A stretch of DNA of 64,000 nt, taken from Balanoglossus misakiensis (lineage: Eukaryota > Hemichordata). Below, piece after piece: positions 41,021-52,400 of this stretch. Within the stretch, counting starts at the first letter, position 1; each line of letters opens with the position of its first letter. The translations under genes were made by a program, and so were the position numbers. Location: the NCBI GenBank assembly GCA_040954595.2, contig CM082589.2:2976001-3040000 (forward strand). Reading direction: 5' to 3'. The notes beneath the pieces are model-generated. The model saw only the letters and a program-made list of their open reading frames with translations. It did no database searches and was not told the DNA's origin.

Positions 41021-41695
41021 TCATTCCATCGCTTCTCTTATAAATTCTATAAGTCTATTTGGCAGGAAAAGTTCATCCAGTAATTTTTCGTCGGGAATGT
41101 TCCGGATAATGACAGCGCGACATCGATCTTGCAAGGTCGTGTAGCTGCGTCGCCGTCTGCCCAGCGACATTTCCGTTTTGGCCGCCGTTGAGCAGATGAT
41201 CGGGTAGAGTTCGGAATCCAGGTTTTTGAATCCGTCGAAGGCGACTCCGAGCGGTTCGCCATCCTTGAAGTAGCTCAGCGTTCCTTGGTTGCTGTCGAAC
41301 AAGATGCCGATCGTGGTGGGTTCGTTTTCGATGAAGGGTTTCGTGTATCCCTTGCTGTTTCCCCGGTGCCACAAGAGTCCTTTGTGGGACATCCCCCAGC
41401 TCTGGTCGTCCTCGCCGAGCATGTTGACGAAAGCATCTATGTGGAGACGGGATCGCTTGGTGCCGACGCCGAACATCATACTGGTGCCGAAGATTCGTTG
41501 CGACACCTTCACCTCCCAGTAGTGTCGGCCGCCGCTCAAGTCCCTGGTGCCGCGGACTCCGGCGGTGCCGTTGGACCAGTTCGGGTGGAACAGCGCCGTC
41601 CGATTTCTCTTTCCGAGCAGCTTCACTTCGTGCGACTTCTCCCGTCGGCTCCACGTCCAGTTGTCGTCACAGCTGTCCGGCAGTTCGTAAGGCAT
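41021..41695 (-). CDS. SPRY domain-containing SOCS-box protein (SPSB3-like), one exon
   Basis: An uninterrupted 224-residue frame. SPSB proteins use a B30.2/SPRY domain to hold a target and a C-terminal SOCS box to recruit Elongin B/C and a Cullin ubiquitin ligase. The SPRY part spans roughly residues 20-180, with typical strands such as GTRDLSGGRHYWEVKV, FGVGTK, LGEDDQSWGMSHKG, IGILFDSNQGTLSYFKDG and YPIICSTAAKTEMS. The last 38 residues (TLQDRCRAVIIRNIP... to REAME) fit a SOCS box, with the LQxxCR start expected for Elongin C contact. The GTAAVRGT-like and CSTAA segments resemble SPSB3 more than SPSB1/2/4, so the paralogue is an inference. The start at 41695 is the first Met and gives a family-like N-terminus. 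The gene is GC-richer than its surroundings and has no intron in the coding part. Confidence 0.88.
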   Translation of the reverse strand: MPYELPDSCDDNWTWSRREKSHEVKLLGKRNRTALFHPNWSNGTAGVRGTRDLSGGRHYWEVKVSQRIFGTSMMFGVGTKRSRLHIDAFVNMLGEDDQSWGMSHKGLLWHRGNSKGYTKPFIENEPTTIGILFDSNQGTLSYFKDGEPLGVAFDGFKNLDSELYPIICSTAAKTEMSLGRRRRSYTTLQDRCRAVIIRNIPDEKLLDELFLPNRLIEFIREAME

Positions 41696-41850
41696 CGTCC
41701 GCTGCTCGACGCGACGGCGGGGGCTGGATCACGCACGACGATCTAGCAGCGAAGAGAGACGCCACTGGTCTTCGCTCCTCGTTCATCGATAATGCGATCT
41801 GGTTGCCCGGGTGTCTATAATACTATATACACAGTGGTGGCTGCAACGCC
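41696..41850 (-). promoter_or_regulatory. Candidate 5' UTR and promoter of the SPRY/SOCS gene
   Basis: On the minus strand the sequence upstream of the ATG contains a TATATAGTA-like element near 41822-41832, about 130 bp before the start codon. GC-rich sequence lies between. This is consistent with a TATA-type promoter and a short 5' UTR, but position is the only support. Confidence 0.3.
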
Positions 41851-44800
41851 GGGCCGCGCTCGTCGCCGGCACAGGTTGTCTCGCTCATGTGCGTTCACTG
41901 CGCAAGGTGCCTCCCTCTTATAGGGTCTACATTTCCGACAGTTCTTTGTTATTCAATCGTTTTCCATTTGTTGTTATTGTTTACACTTTTATTATCAAGT
42001 TTGATCGTGGCGTGTGGCTGGCACGCGTCACTGTGTACACATCTCTCGCTGATTGGCCAAACCCTACAATGCAATCAACCAACAAAGGAAAACGCGGCAT
42101 ACGGGCAACCTCTTTACCTGCTCGGCTAAACAGCTGTTACCAGACCTCGTGCAGGAAAAAGTCCAGCGAGAGAAAAAACGAATTTTCCCCTTGTTATGTA
42201 ACAAAACGCAGTAATTAGCTGCGCAAATTTAGCATGTTCGAATGTAAAAACTCAAAAACAACGAAACTGTCCACAAAAGCGTGAATGTCATCGTCTGAAG
42301 GTCTGCATCCGTTCGTGAAACGTCGCAAGTCCGCGAACGAGGTCGCAGCAGGATGACGGCCTGTGAATCGGTCGCTAATAAGGGCTTTAGAAACCCAACA
42401 ACTGAAAAACAAAAACTCGCGTGGCAGTCATAATTGAAATGCTAATTTCACGCCATAATCAACTAGCATAGAATGTCTTGCGCTTCACGTGGGTACACAA
42501 TGACTGGGGCGCATATTGGCCGCTGTCTTTCCCTGGCATAGGTTTGAGTTCCTTTAAATAAAACTTGAACACAGTAACTACAGTTAGGACGGACAGGTGC
42601 ACGAGCGGTTCGGGATTTGCTTTGCTAACTATGTTTGTTTAGTGTAAAGTAAAACACTTAATAATTGGAGACCTTTGTTTCATATCTAGTTCCCCTTTTC
42701 TTCTGCGTTGCCCGCTATCAAATAAGATGCGAACCCCACTGGCCACAGGTGCGGCCTTGTGATTGGTCAGTATTCTTGGTAAGTTCAATTTCAAATCGGT
42801 CGCCGTTCAAACCGGCACGGTTAGACTCTATGCATGCGCACAAAGCAGGAGCTAAGGGCTGCCTGTTATCATGGCTTGGATAATTTGTGTGATTTGTGAT
42901 TTATTTTGAGCTTTATCCTTGAGTTTTGAACTGGGGGCATGTCCACCGTGACGAAATCGTTTTTATTGCCTTGTGCTCCAAGTGTCAGGGGTTGCTGCTA
43001 CTACGGGCAACTCTCCTCTGTCATAAATAAACTTGAAGATGACCAGTGATATAATGACTGTGACCGGGTTATATATCATCGCTGGCTCGAGTCCCGCACC
43101 GATCACAGCGCGAATAAAATCCCACCATTCAAGTTAAGCCCACTCTGTGCGGCTTTTTCCTAATGGTAACATAATAGACCGAAAACACGGCAAGATTAAG
43201 AGGAGATTACACGCCGTGCATGACTCGATGTAAACCCGAAGTTCTCAAGGAATCGTCTGGTCATTATACTCGTGGGAAGAATGACATGACAGTCATTCCC
43301 AACGTGTTCGACACACTTCAAAAAGAAGCCAGTACAAATGTTCCCTTGCGAGTGAAGGCTCCAGAACAGTTGCCTATAACCAGCGACGCGACTTCGACAT
43401 TTTCTTTGTGCCACGGACCTCTCCGGACACGCCAAGCAACTTGAAAAAAAACTTTCTTGTTAATTTATTCCACTTGTCTTGAAAAAGGAGGAGTCGTATT
43501 TCTTTAATCACCAGTTCTTTTCAGTCGTGGCACGTGCCAGTATTTGGAATGTCTTCACACCTTCTTGACTCGAGTCGGACTGCCGCTGGGTTTTTGTCCC
43601 TTCCTATGACGTCCGGCACGCTTCTCTGGTCGGACTGGCGATTTCGGACAAAAGACCGGGAATAGTTTACGTGATCGCCCAAAACGGACAGAATTAACCC
43701 GAATGAAAAATATCACAGAGAAAAACCCACAGCTTAGAAGAGATGTATCGGTTTACATCTCAGGCTAAACTCTATTGTAAGTGCGCCTCTTCCATGAGTG
43801 CGAGGGACTCTCGACTCCACCTAATTTTGAGGCCACCATATTTTAACCGAAGTTCACAATCACAGAGTATCGTTTCGTCCTCGTCCGCGAAAATGAGAAA
43901 ATGTCAGTTAGCGCAAAACGGAAGTATTCCTTGCACATTTCGAACTTTGGAAAAGTTATACATGCATGTCGTCTTGTCTCTTTTCATCAGGGGGGGGGGG
44001 GGGGTGAAATAAAAAGAACCTAGAAAGTATGATGCACTTGTCAAGGAAGCCAAACAAAGCCCGACCATTGTCTCCATTGGCTTCGTTGCCTGCAGCAATT
44101 ACTTGGACAAAGACACTTGACGATGCGATTTTTAAAAAAGGCTTATCAGTTTAGATCTTTACCGTTCTTGTGCTGGACAATATATTAACATCCGGTACCG
44201 GTTGTAAACGCGAATTTTCAAGCAACTTTCGCGTGTGGGAACGAAGCGCGTAAAGAGCGCATAATGGCGAACGGAACAAAGATATTGGTCCACACTTGAA
44301 TGTTCTGTGGGTCGATCTGAAGTGGGTGTCTATGGCAAGCCGTTGAACTTGGCCATTGAAAATGCGCCCGTGCATTTGCTCGCCAGTGACACGTTTAAAT
44401 TCAAGGCTTCTTTGCAGAAAGGGGGCAAATAACTATCACGTCTTAGAAAATTAAACGGTAAAGTCAGAAACTAAACGAATTTCTCGACCAAATCCGTTAA
44501 AATTATAATTAGCAGCTTGTAGTACTTGACGCGTCTTTTGTTTTACTCGTGACGTCTCAGCCAAACAGTAACACGCCTCTTCCACTTGTAATTAATAAAT
44601 TCAGAGAGTCATTTCATTTAATTACAACGCCTGTCAATCTTCCCGATCCTTTGTTAGGGGTATAGGCTAGATGCAAGTGAAGATTTCAGGGTCTCCGAGT
44701 CCGTCGTGGCTCGGTGCTTCAGGTCGGATGCGCTTCGCTGTTACGTCACGGTCACTACACAACCGTCAAAGAATGTAAAGTGGGGATCAGACGTCTAGAC

Positions 44801-47800
44801 CCACAGTAAGGCTGATCAGTCAAAAATCACGGCGAAATCACCAGCTTACAGAATACAATGAAATTGCGACCTCCGTCGAGAACTGAATATAGAGAAATAT
44901 CATTTAGGATAATCTTTATGATATTAATCCAATAAGACCATATTGGTCGCAATGAATAAAGTGGAATTTCTTAGTATCTCAGTGATATAATCATTTACAC
45001 TTGACACGAAGGCTCAGGATAATCCTTCCGTTTCCACAAAGCGGTCAAGAGAAAGGCTGAGACGTTGTCCGAGAAACATGGCCAAACTTGACCGCGTGAA
45101 GACAACAGCCGGGCACGGAGAACAGAGGGACGGAGAAACAAGAAAGGACAAAGGACTTGTCTCAGTGCCAAGGGAAACGGAAGTGTTGTCTTTTGAGAAC
45201 TCGGAAGCTCCGTCGTGTCTTTGTATCTTGGTGGACGGTGTTTGTGCGGAAGGTTGCCGATAAGAAACGCCGGAACAGCAAGGAATGACGTGCAGGCAGC
45301 GACATGCCCTGTGTCAGTGCTTGTAAGGCGCATCTATCCATAATTAAAACATATAAACTCGTTCATGGAATCTGAACGCCATGGTACTATAGCCCCCCCC
45401 CCCCAGCCACGGCCGTGGTGAGGGGGTGGGGTGTGTCATTACCATCACTACGAATTATAGGCCTGATTGTGGCCGGGGCATAAACGCCCGTGTGTACATT
45501 AGTTAGTGACCCAATCAGTCCTTCACAACTTTAACGACATTCTCGTTCAACTGAAAGAAAATTGTGTTTTTTTTTATATTTAATTTGTTATAAAGAATTA
45601 TTATCGCTGACAGTTTTGGTACAAGAGAAGTCCTTGAGTTGGCCTTTTACCCTAACCGTAACCACAGAGCACAGGGCCAGTGCATGCATTGTGTCCTCTG
45701 CGCGACCGACACCACGGGGAACCGGTGGCAACAATCACAGCCCAGTGGGAAGTAACAGATGGGTGGCTAAAGTACGGTTATCAGAGCCGAAGTCCTCAAA
45801 CCACACAAGTGAAGCACTTGCTTGAAAACTATCCATAATCACGGCCTATTCATTGACCATGGATTTCTGTGACGTACACTGGCAACGTGTTCTAGCTGCC
45901 AAAGCCAACGCCTACCAACATTTCTAAATGAACAACAGGCAGCTATGAAGCCAGAATGAAACTTAAACTCTCTCTCTCCTTCACGTTTACTGACGACACG
46001 AACCACTCCACATTTTGTGGACTGACCATGCTTAGATTCACGAATCCGACTTGATTATAAGTAGGCCAAGCTTTGACTCTCTATACTGGTTTGTTTCATA
46101 CATATTTACGGAAAGCATTTGCGCACCAAAAGCACAGTACATTATAGTCAATCCACACACACACATGTATATCGATCGGACATGGTCAGTGTTTCACGAC
46201 GTACAATGGAGCAAGGCGGCATTGTTGCCTTGGCCTTTGTGAGTGGCCGGTGCTTCTTGTCTTTACAATTAAAGTTTTCGAGCCGGGCATAATTACCACC
46301 AGCGCTTTTGTCCCCGTGAATAATCAAACGTCGAGAACCCTACAAGATGGGGGCCTTGTTGGCCTTTGTTTCAAAACTGACAATGTGTTCAGACGCGTTT
46401 GGCCCATCTGTCCCTTTAAAGATGGCGGCGACCTCGAATGCCGTCTTGAAGTTTTGTTCTGCAAGTCGCTAAGCCGTGGATTCATTTCGAGTAACGAAAG
46501 ATGTAAGATTTTCAAAGGAAACGACTTCAAAAACTAGGAGTTAGACGAGAAAAAAAATCGAAGAAGTTTACTTCGAAGAAATGAACTTGAATCCGCCAGG
46601 TCGCTGTGCCTACGCAACGGGAGAGATTTCGTCACAACAAAGAGAGAAAAAACTTCGCAAGAAAGCTATCACCATGGAAAACCATGAGCGTATCTGCGCA
46701 ATATTCAGCCATCCGGCGTTCTAATCATTAGTCACTGAACCTCGACAGGCAACATAAATATCCTGCATTTTTATGAATGGTTATTTTGTGGGACGGTGTG
46801 AGAAAGTCCGAGCCGATCAGACAGTTGCCTGTCACGGTATTGGTCACATGATGCGACATTCAGCGGAGAGAGAGAGAAGTCCACAAAAACTGTGTGGTCC
46901 CTATATTCCCGAAATTCCCATGACTATCTGGTTTCCGATCGCAGAACCAAAGCACAGGCCACGTGTGTAGGGACCATGCACATGCCTACATGAATATGTA
47001 GAATTACAGATATGACAAATTTATGTTCTGTAATATGCGTTCATAAAAGGATAGATTTCTCTAAAATTCGGCCACGTGACCTACTCTAAATTTCAAGCGC
47101 CACATCACTGAATATGCTAATTTTACCCCTATTTGAATTTTCGGAAGGCAGTGTCCTTTGGGACCAAAGTGAAGATTTTCTTAAATCAATGTATTCGACT
47201 CTTTTGTTTCCGAAGGCCACTCTTGATAAATATTGATTTGGTGTTGACAGAAGGTCTTTTGTTGACCCATGAATAAATTGAGGAACACAACATTTAGAAA
47301 TGTCCCAAGCGATGTGCTTACTCGTATTGTGGACAATAGACATCACAGATTACTGACATGCGCAATAGCGCGCAGCTTGTACAAATGTACACCGATGTCA
47401 TGGAAACGGTCCCATTCAACAGGTGGTTCAGCCTCGTTCCGGTCGTAATTTGTCCTACGTATATTTCAGTTTGCGACGGCAGGAATCTTAGTGTACATGA
47501 GGCACAATTCTTCATTTTTATAGGGTTCTGGGAACATTAAAATTATTTCATTCGTCTAGAAATTCGTTTTTCATTTCGCAAGAGTTTTTAAAGTATTCTG
47601 AACTACATATTCTTGCGACATTCCATGCCGTCTTCACCAAGATGATAGGACACGATCTGCCTGGTAACTCAAACGTATGTAGTCTGACAGTGTCAATATT
47701 GGCCTTCGTCAGGATGCATGCGACGTCGTCCTTGATTTGTTTATTGAGACACCGTGATTTGGACAGGCGTTCTCAAGTGCCGCCTGCTCTCGGCAAAGTT

Positions 47801-49431
47801 GTCAGTGATTCTGCGGTTGATATTGATTTTGCGTTTGAAGATTGAGGGGAGTATCTGCTATATTTACTTTCTGTGTCTGCATCGGTTACGCGTGTTCGCC
47901 TCAGCGATGACGTTCGTCTGTTGTACCTTTCCCTCTGACCACAGTCTCTGACTGCCTGACTGTCAGTATGTATGTCTGCCCGACCCTTTCTCAATCCTAT
48001 TTTTTATTTGTAAAATTGGGCCAGTAATCCCAGAAGTAGTGCAATACTGGGCAGACCCTACCAGTCAGTGGAGAAGCAAGCTTCTACACCGTAACCGGCC
48101 ACGGACAAAAATTCAGGTAACAGATATGTGTTGCCGTGGCAACACCGGCAGCTGTTACGCTGACCGAGAACGGATACTACATCACGATCTGAGCCCGTAG
48201 GCCCGTGAAACGCTACTGCCACTGAAGATCTCGCCTCCTTTTATACCAGAGCACTAAGACCTTACCTGGCAGTTGTGAACGGCAGTTCTGTCCACGTCCA
48301 CAGCACGTATTGATGAGTCATCACGACACGAGTTGCTGGTACAGCAGTCTGCAATACATAATGTGATAAATATACGGGTACTATTGACAGACGTAAGTGT
48401 GATGTTTTGTGGCCGCTCTCAAGTACTTGACACCGTTATCAACATTGGATTGTGCAATATCTACATTTTGCTCGCAGTTATACTGGTGCTGCAGACGTTT
48501 CTACCGGGTTTGTCTGCAGGTGCTTGTTCGTTAAAAAAACAGAGTAAATATTTGACTTCAGATAAGACAATATTGAGCTAAAAAACGGAAGGCCGAAATT
48601 TAAAGGAATTAATATATATGGATATATGATTTATACTTGTCCAATGCATATCATGTGTATTAAAATCTCTGAGAGTGACAATCGACTGTGCTCTGTCAAG
48701 GGAATGAAGTACACAGTCGCGGCGTGTCGTGACTCATGTAGTTCATTGCATTGTATTGTGTAATTATATACCGGCTGTTGCACCAACTCAGAACAATTCG
48801 ACCGAGCGCATCAACCACTGGCTGAAACACAGACTTGCAGTGTGCAAGTGTACAAATTAGTGCGATAATTTGACCTGTAGGTGACTGGAGCGGCTGAGTT
48901 TCTATTAACAACGTCGGCGCGGCGTTGCCTGATCACTCACGTAGCCGCATAAATAAAAACAACAGTTTTAGCTAACCGTCGGTAGAGGGTGTCTACACCC
49001 ATGTATGGCAATGGGTCAATGGGGCCAATGACGTCAAACTCAGTGAAACTTCCGGCTTTCTCGATAGAAGGCTATCGTATCCGTGATTAAAGTACCGTAC
49101 GACTGTATTTTGTACTATTTTATGAACGATGACAACTTCAGTCGAAATGGCAAGCACAGATCCCCTCCCACGCCTGTTTCCGGTTGGTTTTGTGCATATG
49201 CATGTACGACTCTGGAATCTCTTTCTGAGAAGTGCTTATACGCAGTCACTCAGAACTTTTCACCAGATATAAATAAACTATCCGAATTACATTTCACTTA
49301 TATTGAGCGACAATCAGTTTTACTTAGACGCTTGCGAGAAACTAGTTAACAAAGAAGACAAAACGTGTGTAATAGTCACGACACAGAACTGACCAAAACC
49401 TTCTCATTCAAGATCTGCTAATTCTTTGCAG
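41851..49431. other. Gene-free stretch between SPRY/SOCS gene and the uncharacterised gene
   Basis: No exon was recognised. The sequence has a 15-G run (43990-44004) and a 12-C run (45393-45404). At 46419-46432 the motif AAAGATGGCGGCGA matches a YY1-type element; a donor-like site (GAT/GTAAGA) follows at about 46503. This could be a promoter and first noncoding exon of the gene at 49432-53616, since that gene seems to lack its 5' end. That link is a guess. Confidence 0.4.
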
Positions 49432-52400
49432 AGGGAAACGGAACAGACAACATTATTTTAATGTGTAGACGTAAACCGATAGCCACAGAGATGGGCTCCT
49501 TGGCTGTAGACAGCGGCATTGACGAGTCTGACGCCTTGCGGAACACTATTTCCGACAAATTGTTGAGTACGTTGGAGTGTCCCGACAGCGGAGATCCAGA
49601 GATGATAAAAATGGAAGGAACACAGCGCACACAAAACCATCTTGGGTAAGTTTGTTTTCTGTGTTAGTAGAATTGTCATTTGTGAATGGTCAGTATGTTT
49701 TCCATTCAATAGCCCGTTTATATTTGGAATGGGGACAATGCCTTTTCACTCCGATCCAGTTCAGTGCTTAAGTACTTTAATGCATTACAAATTTAAAGAT
49801 CTCCAGCTATCAAGAATTGTCTTACAGGACTTACAACTACAACACCGTGGAAATTTGACTCAAGGATGTGCGTGCTTTTTGGGCACAGTTTTTTGGCCCC
49901 CAAAAAGCACGCACCCATTTGAGTCTTTCCACGGTGCTTTTGGGGGGCCAAAGAACTGGGCCCAAAAAGCACGCACATCCTTGAGTCAAATTTCCACGGT
50001 GCTCATGAAAATCATCAAAAAATGACAATTTTTCGACTTTGCAAATTCTGAAAATTTCGTGGATTTTTGAAAAAAATCATGGGTTATAGCTCATGAAAAT
50101 CATCAAAAATGACAATTTCCACTGTGCTTTTTAGGGGCCAACAAACGGTGCTTTTTGGGCACACTTTTTCGGCCCTCAAAAAGCACGCTGAAAAAATAAA
50201 GATATTTCGCTGGAATGGTGCGTGCTTTTTGGGCACACTTTTTTGGCCCCTAAAAAGCACAGTGGAAATTGTCATTTTTTGATGATTTTCATGAGCACCG
50301 TGGAAATTTGACTCAAGGATGTGCGTGCTTTTTGGGCCCAGTTTTTTGGCCCCTAAAAAGCACAGTGGAAAGACTCAAATGGGTGCGTGCTTTTGGGGGG
50401 CCAAAAAACTGTGCCCAAAAAGCACGCACCACCTTGAGTCAAATTTCCACGGTGCTTTTATCAAAAGTAAAGAATTTTTGAAAATTTTCTAAGTCGAAAA
50501 ATTATTAATTTTTGATGATTTTCATGAGCTATAAACCATGATTTTTTCAAAAATCGACGAAATTCCTTTCCTTATATACATTGCATGCAGCAAAGTTCGT
50601 CAACTTCGGACAATATCCGTTAAAGCTCATAATAGGATTTATCTTACAACATACAACCATACCAATTATTTTAATTAATGTTGATGGCTATAAATCATGC
50701 AAGCCAATTAATGGAAGATTAACGTCCTATTTAGATGACAAATTCCCAAACTGCAATATCAGAAAATTTAATGACAAAGTGTTGAAACGCTAATTGTGAA
50801 ACAGGATACTAAACAGTGTCGTGTGACCATGAGGTCAATACGCATTACAAACTAGATTACCTCAGTTAATACATACATGTGGGTGTGTCAGGTTGTTGAC
50901 TGGTTGTTCGTTCACATTTATATACCGTACGTGTACGCGAGTCTCTATGGTAATGCAGTGACTGTTGCCGTAAAGGGGAACGTCGCTTGCGACGATGACG
51001 TGTATACACCGTCATTAATAAGCTGCCCGTTTTAGGGAAACGTTGCAAGGCATCTTTTTATCAATTTTATTTTTTCCACTTTGTACCTTTCAATGGAAAA
51101 TGTGGTATATTAATTCTAACAACTGTGGAATTTATGACTTGGTGCCTTCAACTTTTTCAAAGTTTCAGACAACACAATCATTTCTAAGCACAGACCAGTA
51201 ACTGTTGTGTAATCTATTATTGCATACAAGTATCATGCATGTTTGTTTAGTTATGGTTAAAGGTGACCTCTTGTTCACTGAAAGTAAATAAAAATATGCC
51301 TACCCAGTTGGGAAAATAATTAATTTTGCTCGATGCTGTCAACATTTTGTCAGATGAGACAATGTTGACGTATCACATGATTACAGGTTTATATATAGTC
51401 ACATTCAGCTGGCAACTATGTTCATTTCCTGATTGCTACACTCCCCTTTTGCATAAATCTGTTCTTGGTTGGTAAAGAGAGCTAGCAGAGGTATGAATTT
51501 TCACTTTGGGGGAAAAATTCATGTCATTGTTCATTTTCTACAACAATTTTGTGTTGATTTAAGCTCTTCTCTTCCTGATCAATGCTGTGTTATTTTTGCT
51601 TTGCCTTTAAGAATTCTATCATGATAATAAATAATTTTTGCTATGTTTTTTTTCTTCAGTTTTTGGCTAACCCAGCAAGACTTTATTCCAAGTAGACCAC
51701 CGACATACACAATGAGTAGGATTCCAGATGTGTGTAAGGTTGCAGGTGACGGAGAAGGGCTTCATCGGAGAACCGACCGATACTTGAACATTTCAAATAT
51801 GTCCATAGAAGGTGAGTTAAATGGAAAATTTGTGCAAATTATTTTCTCTGGTACAAATCTGCACCATGAGGTTTTGAAAGTGTCTTTTCAATGACAGAAT
51901 TGTGAAAGGCCATAAAATTATATGTTTTCCTCGCAGAACTTCAACAGGAGATCAAAGACACCTTGGTTCCCCTGGTCACAGAAACTGACAGCTCGACGTG
52001 GAGGGAATGTCTGATTCACCTTGTGCAGTTTTCGCTCAGAGACCGACTCACAGCCATTGTGAAATACTTCCAACACCTGGTGAGTAAAACTTGGCAGAAA
52101 TCCGCCATCTTGAAAATTCTGTCGTGATTTTGATCACTCACCTAGGTAGCAAAAACCTCAGTTGCGATTTTGATCACTCACCTAGGTAGCAAAAACCTAT
52201 TTAAGGAAGTGAATACACCACTGAAATCAATCTTGTATTCGAATTCATTTTCATTTTCATTCTAATTTTAGTATTTGTATTCACTGTTAGATTTCGACAG
52301 CCATACATGTACACAATGTGGATCCCACGAAAAAACATGAGATTCCACTGGACTCCCTAGACATGGCCAAACCTGCAAGTTTGAGCTCAGAGCAGTGGAG

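Larger units (their letters stand above)
49843..50568. mobile_element. Nested-palindrome (foldback-like) element with satellite-related segments
   Basis: In intron 1 of the uncharacterised gene. Three palindromes lie in a row. P1 spans 49843-50001, with perfect 42-bp arms 49843-49884 and 49960-50001 that pair further inward. P2 spans 50089-50296, with arms 50089-50141 and 50243-50296. P3 spans 50296-50454 and is a near copy of P1. The arms share modules such as GTGCGTGCTTTTTGGGC and TTTTGGCCCC. Between P1 and P2, and after P3, lie segments clearly related to the 88-bp satellite monomer, in opposite orientations. No transposase is encoded, so it would be non-autonomous. Target-site duplications were not identified. 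Element limits are the outer edges of the repeats. Confidence 0.8.

Noticed and set aside
41073-41654. 193-codon minus-strand ORF overlapping the SPRY/SOCS gene
   Set aside because: It is a shifted frame of the same gene, with arginine/proline-rich composition typical of a shadow.
41285-41746. 153-codon ORF opposite the SPRY/SOCS gene
   Set aside because: It is the antisense shadow of a well-supported gene, caused by its GC-rich codon use.
43085-43110. tRNA B-box-like sequence (GCTCGAGTCCC)
   Set aside because: No A box, acceptor stem or cloverleaf could be built around it. No tRNA or rRNA gene was found elsewhere by eye.
49793-50481. ORFs of 61-70 codons with repeated CACFLG-like peptides on both strands
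   Set aside because: They are translations of the palindrome arms and appear on both strands because the DNA is self-complementary.
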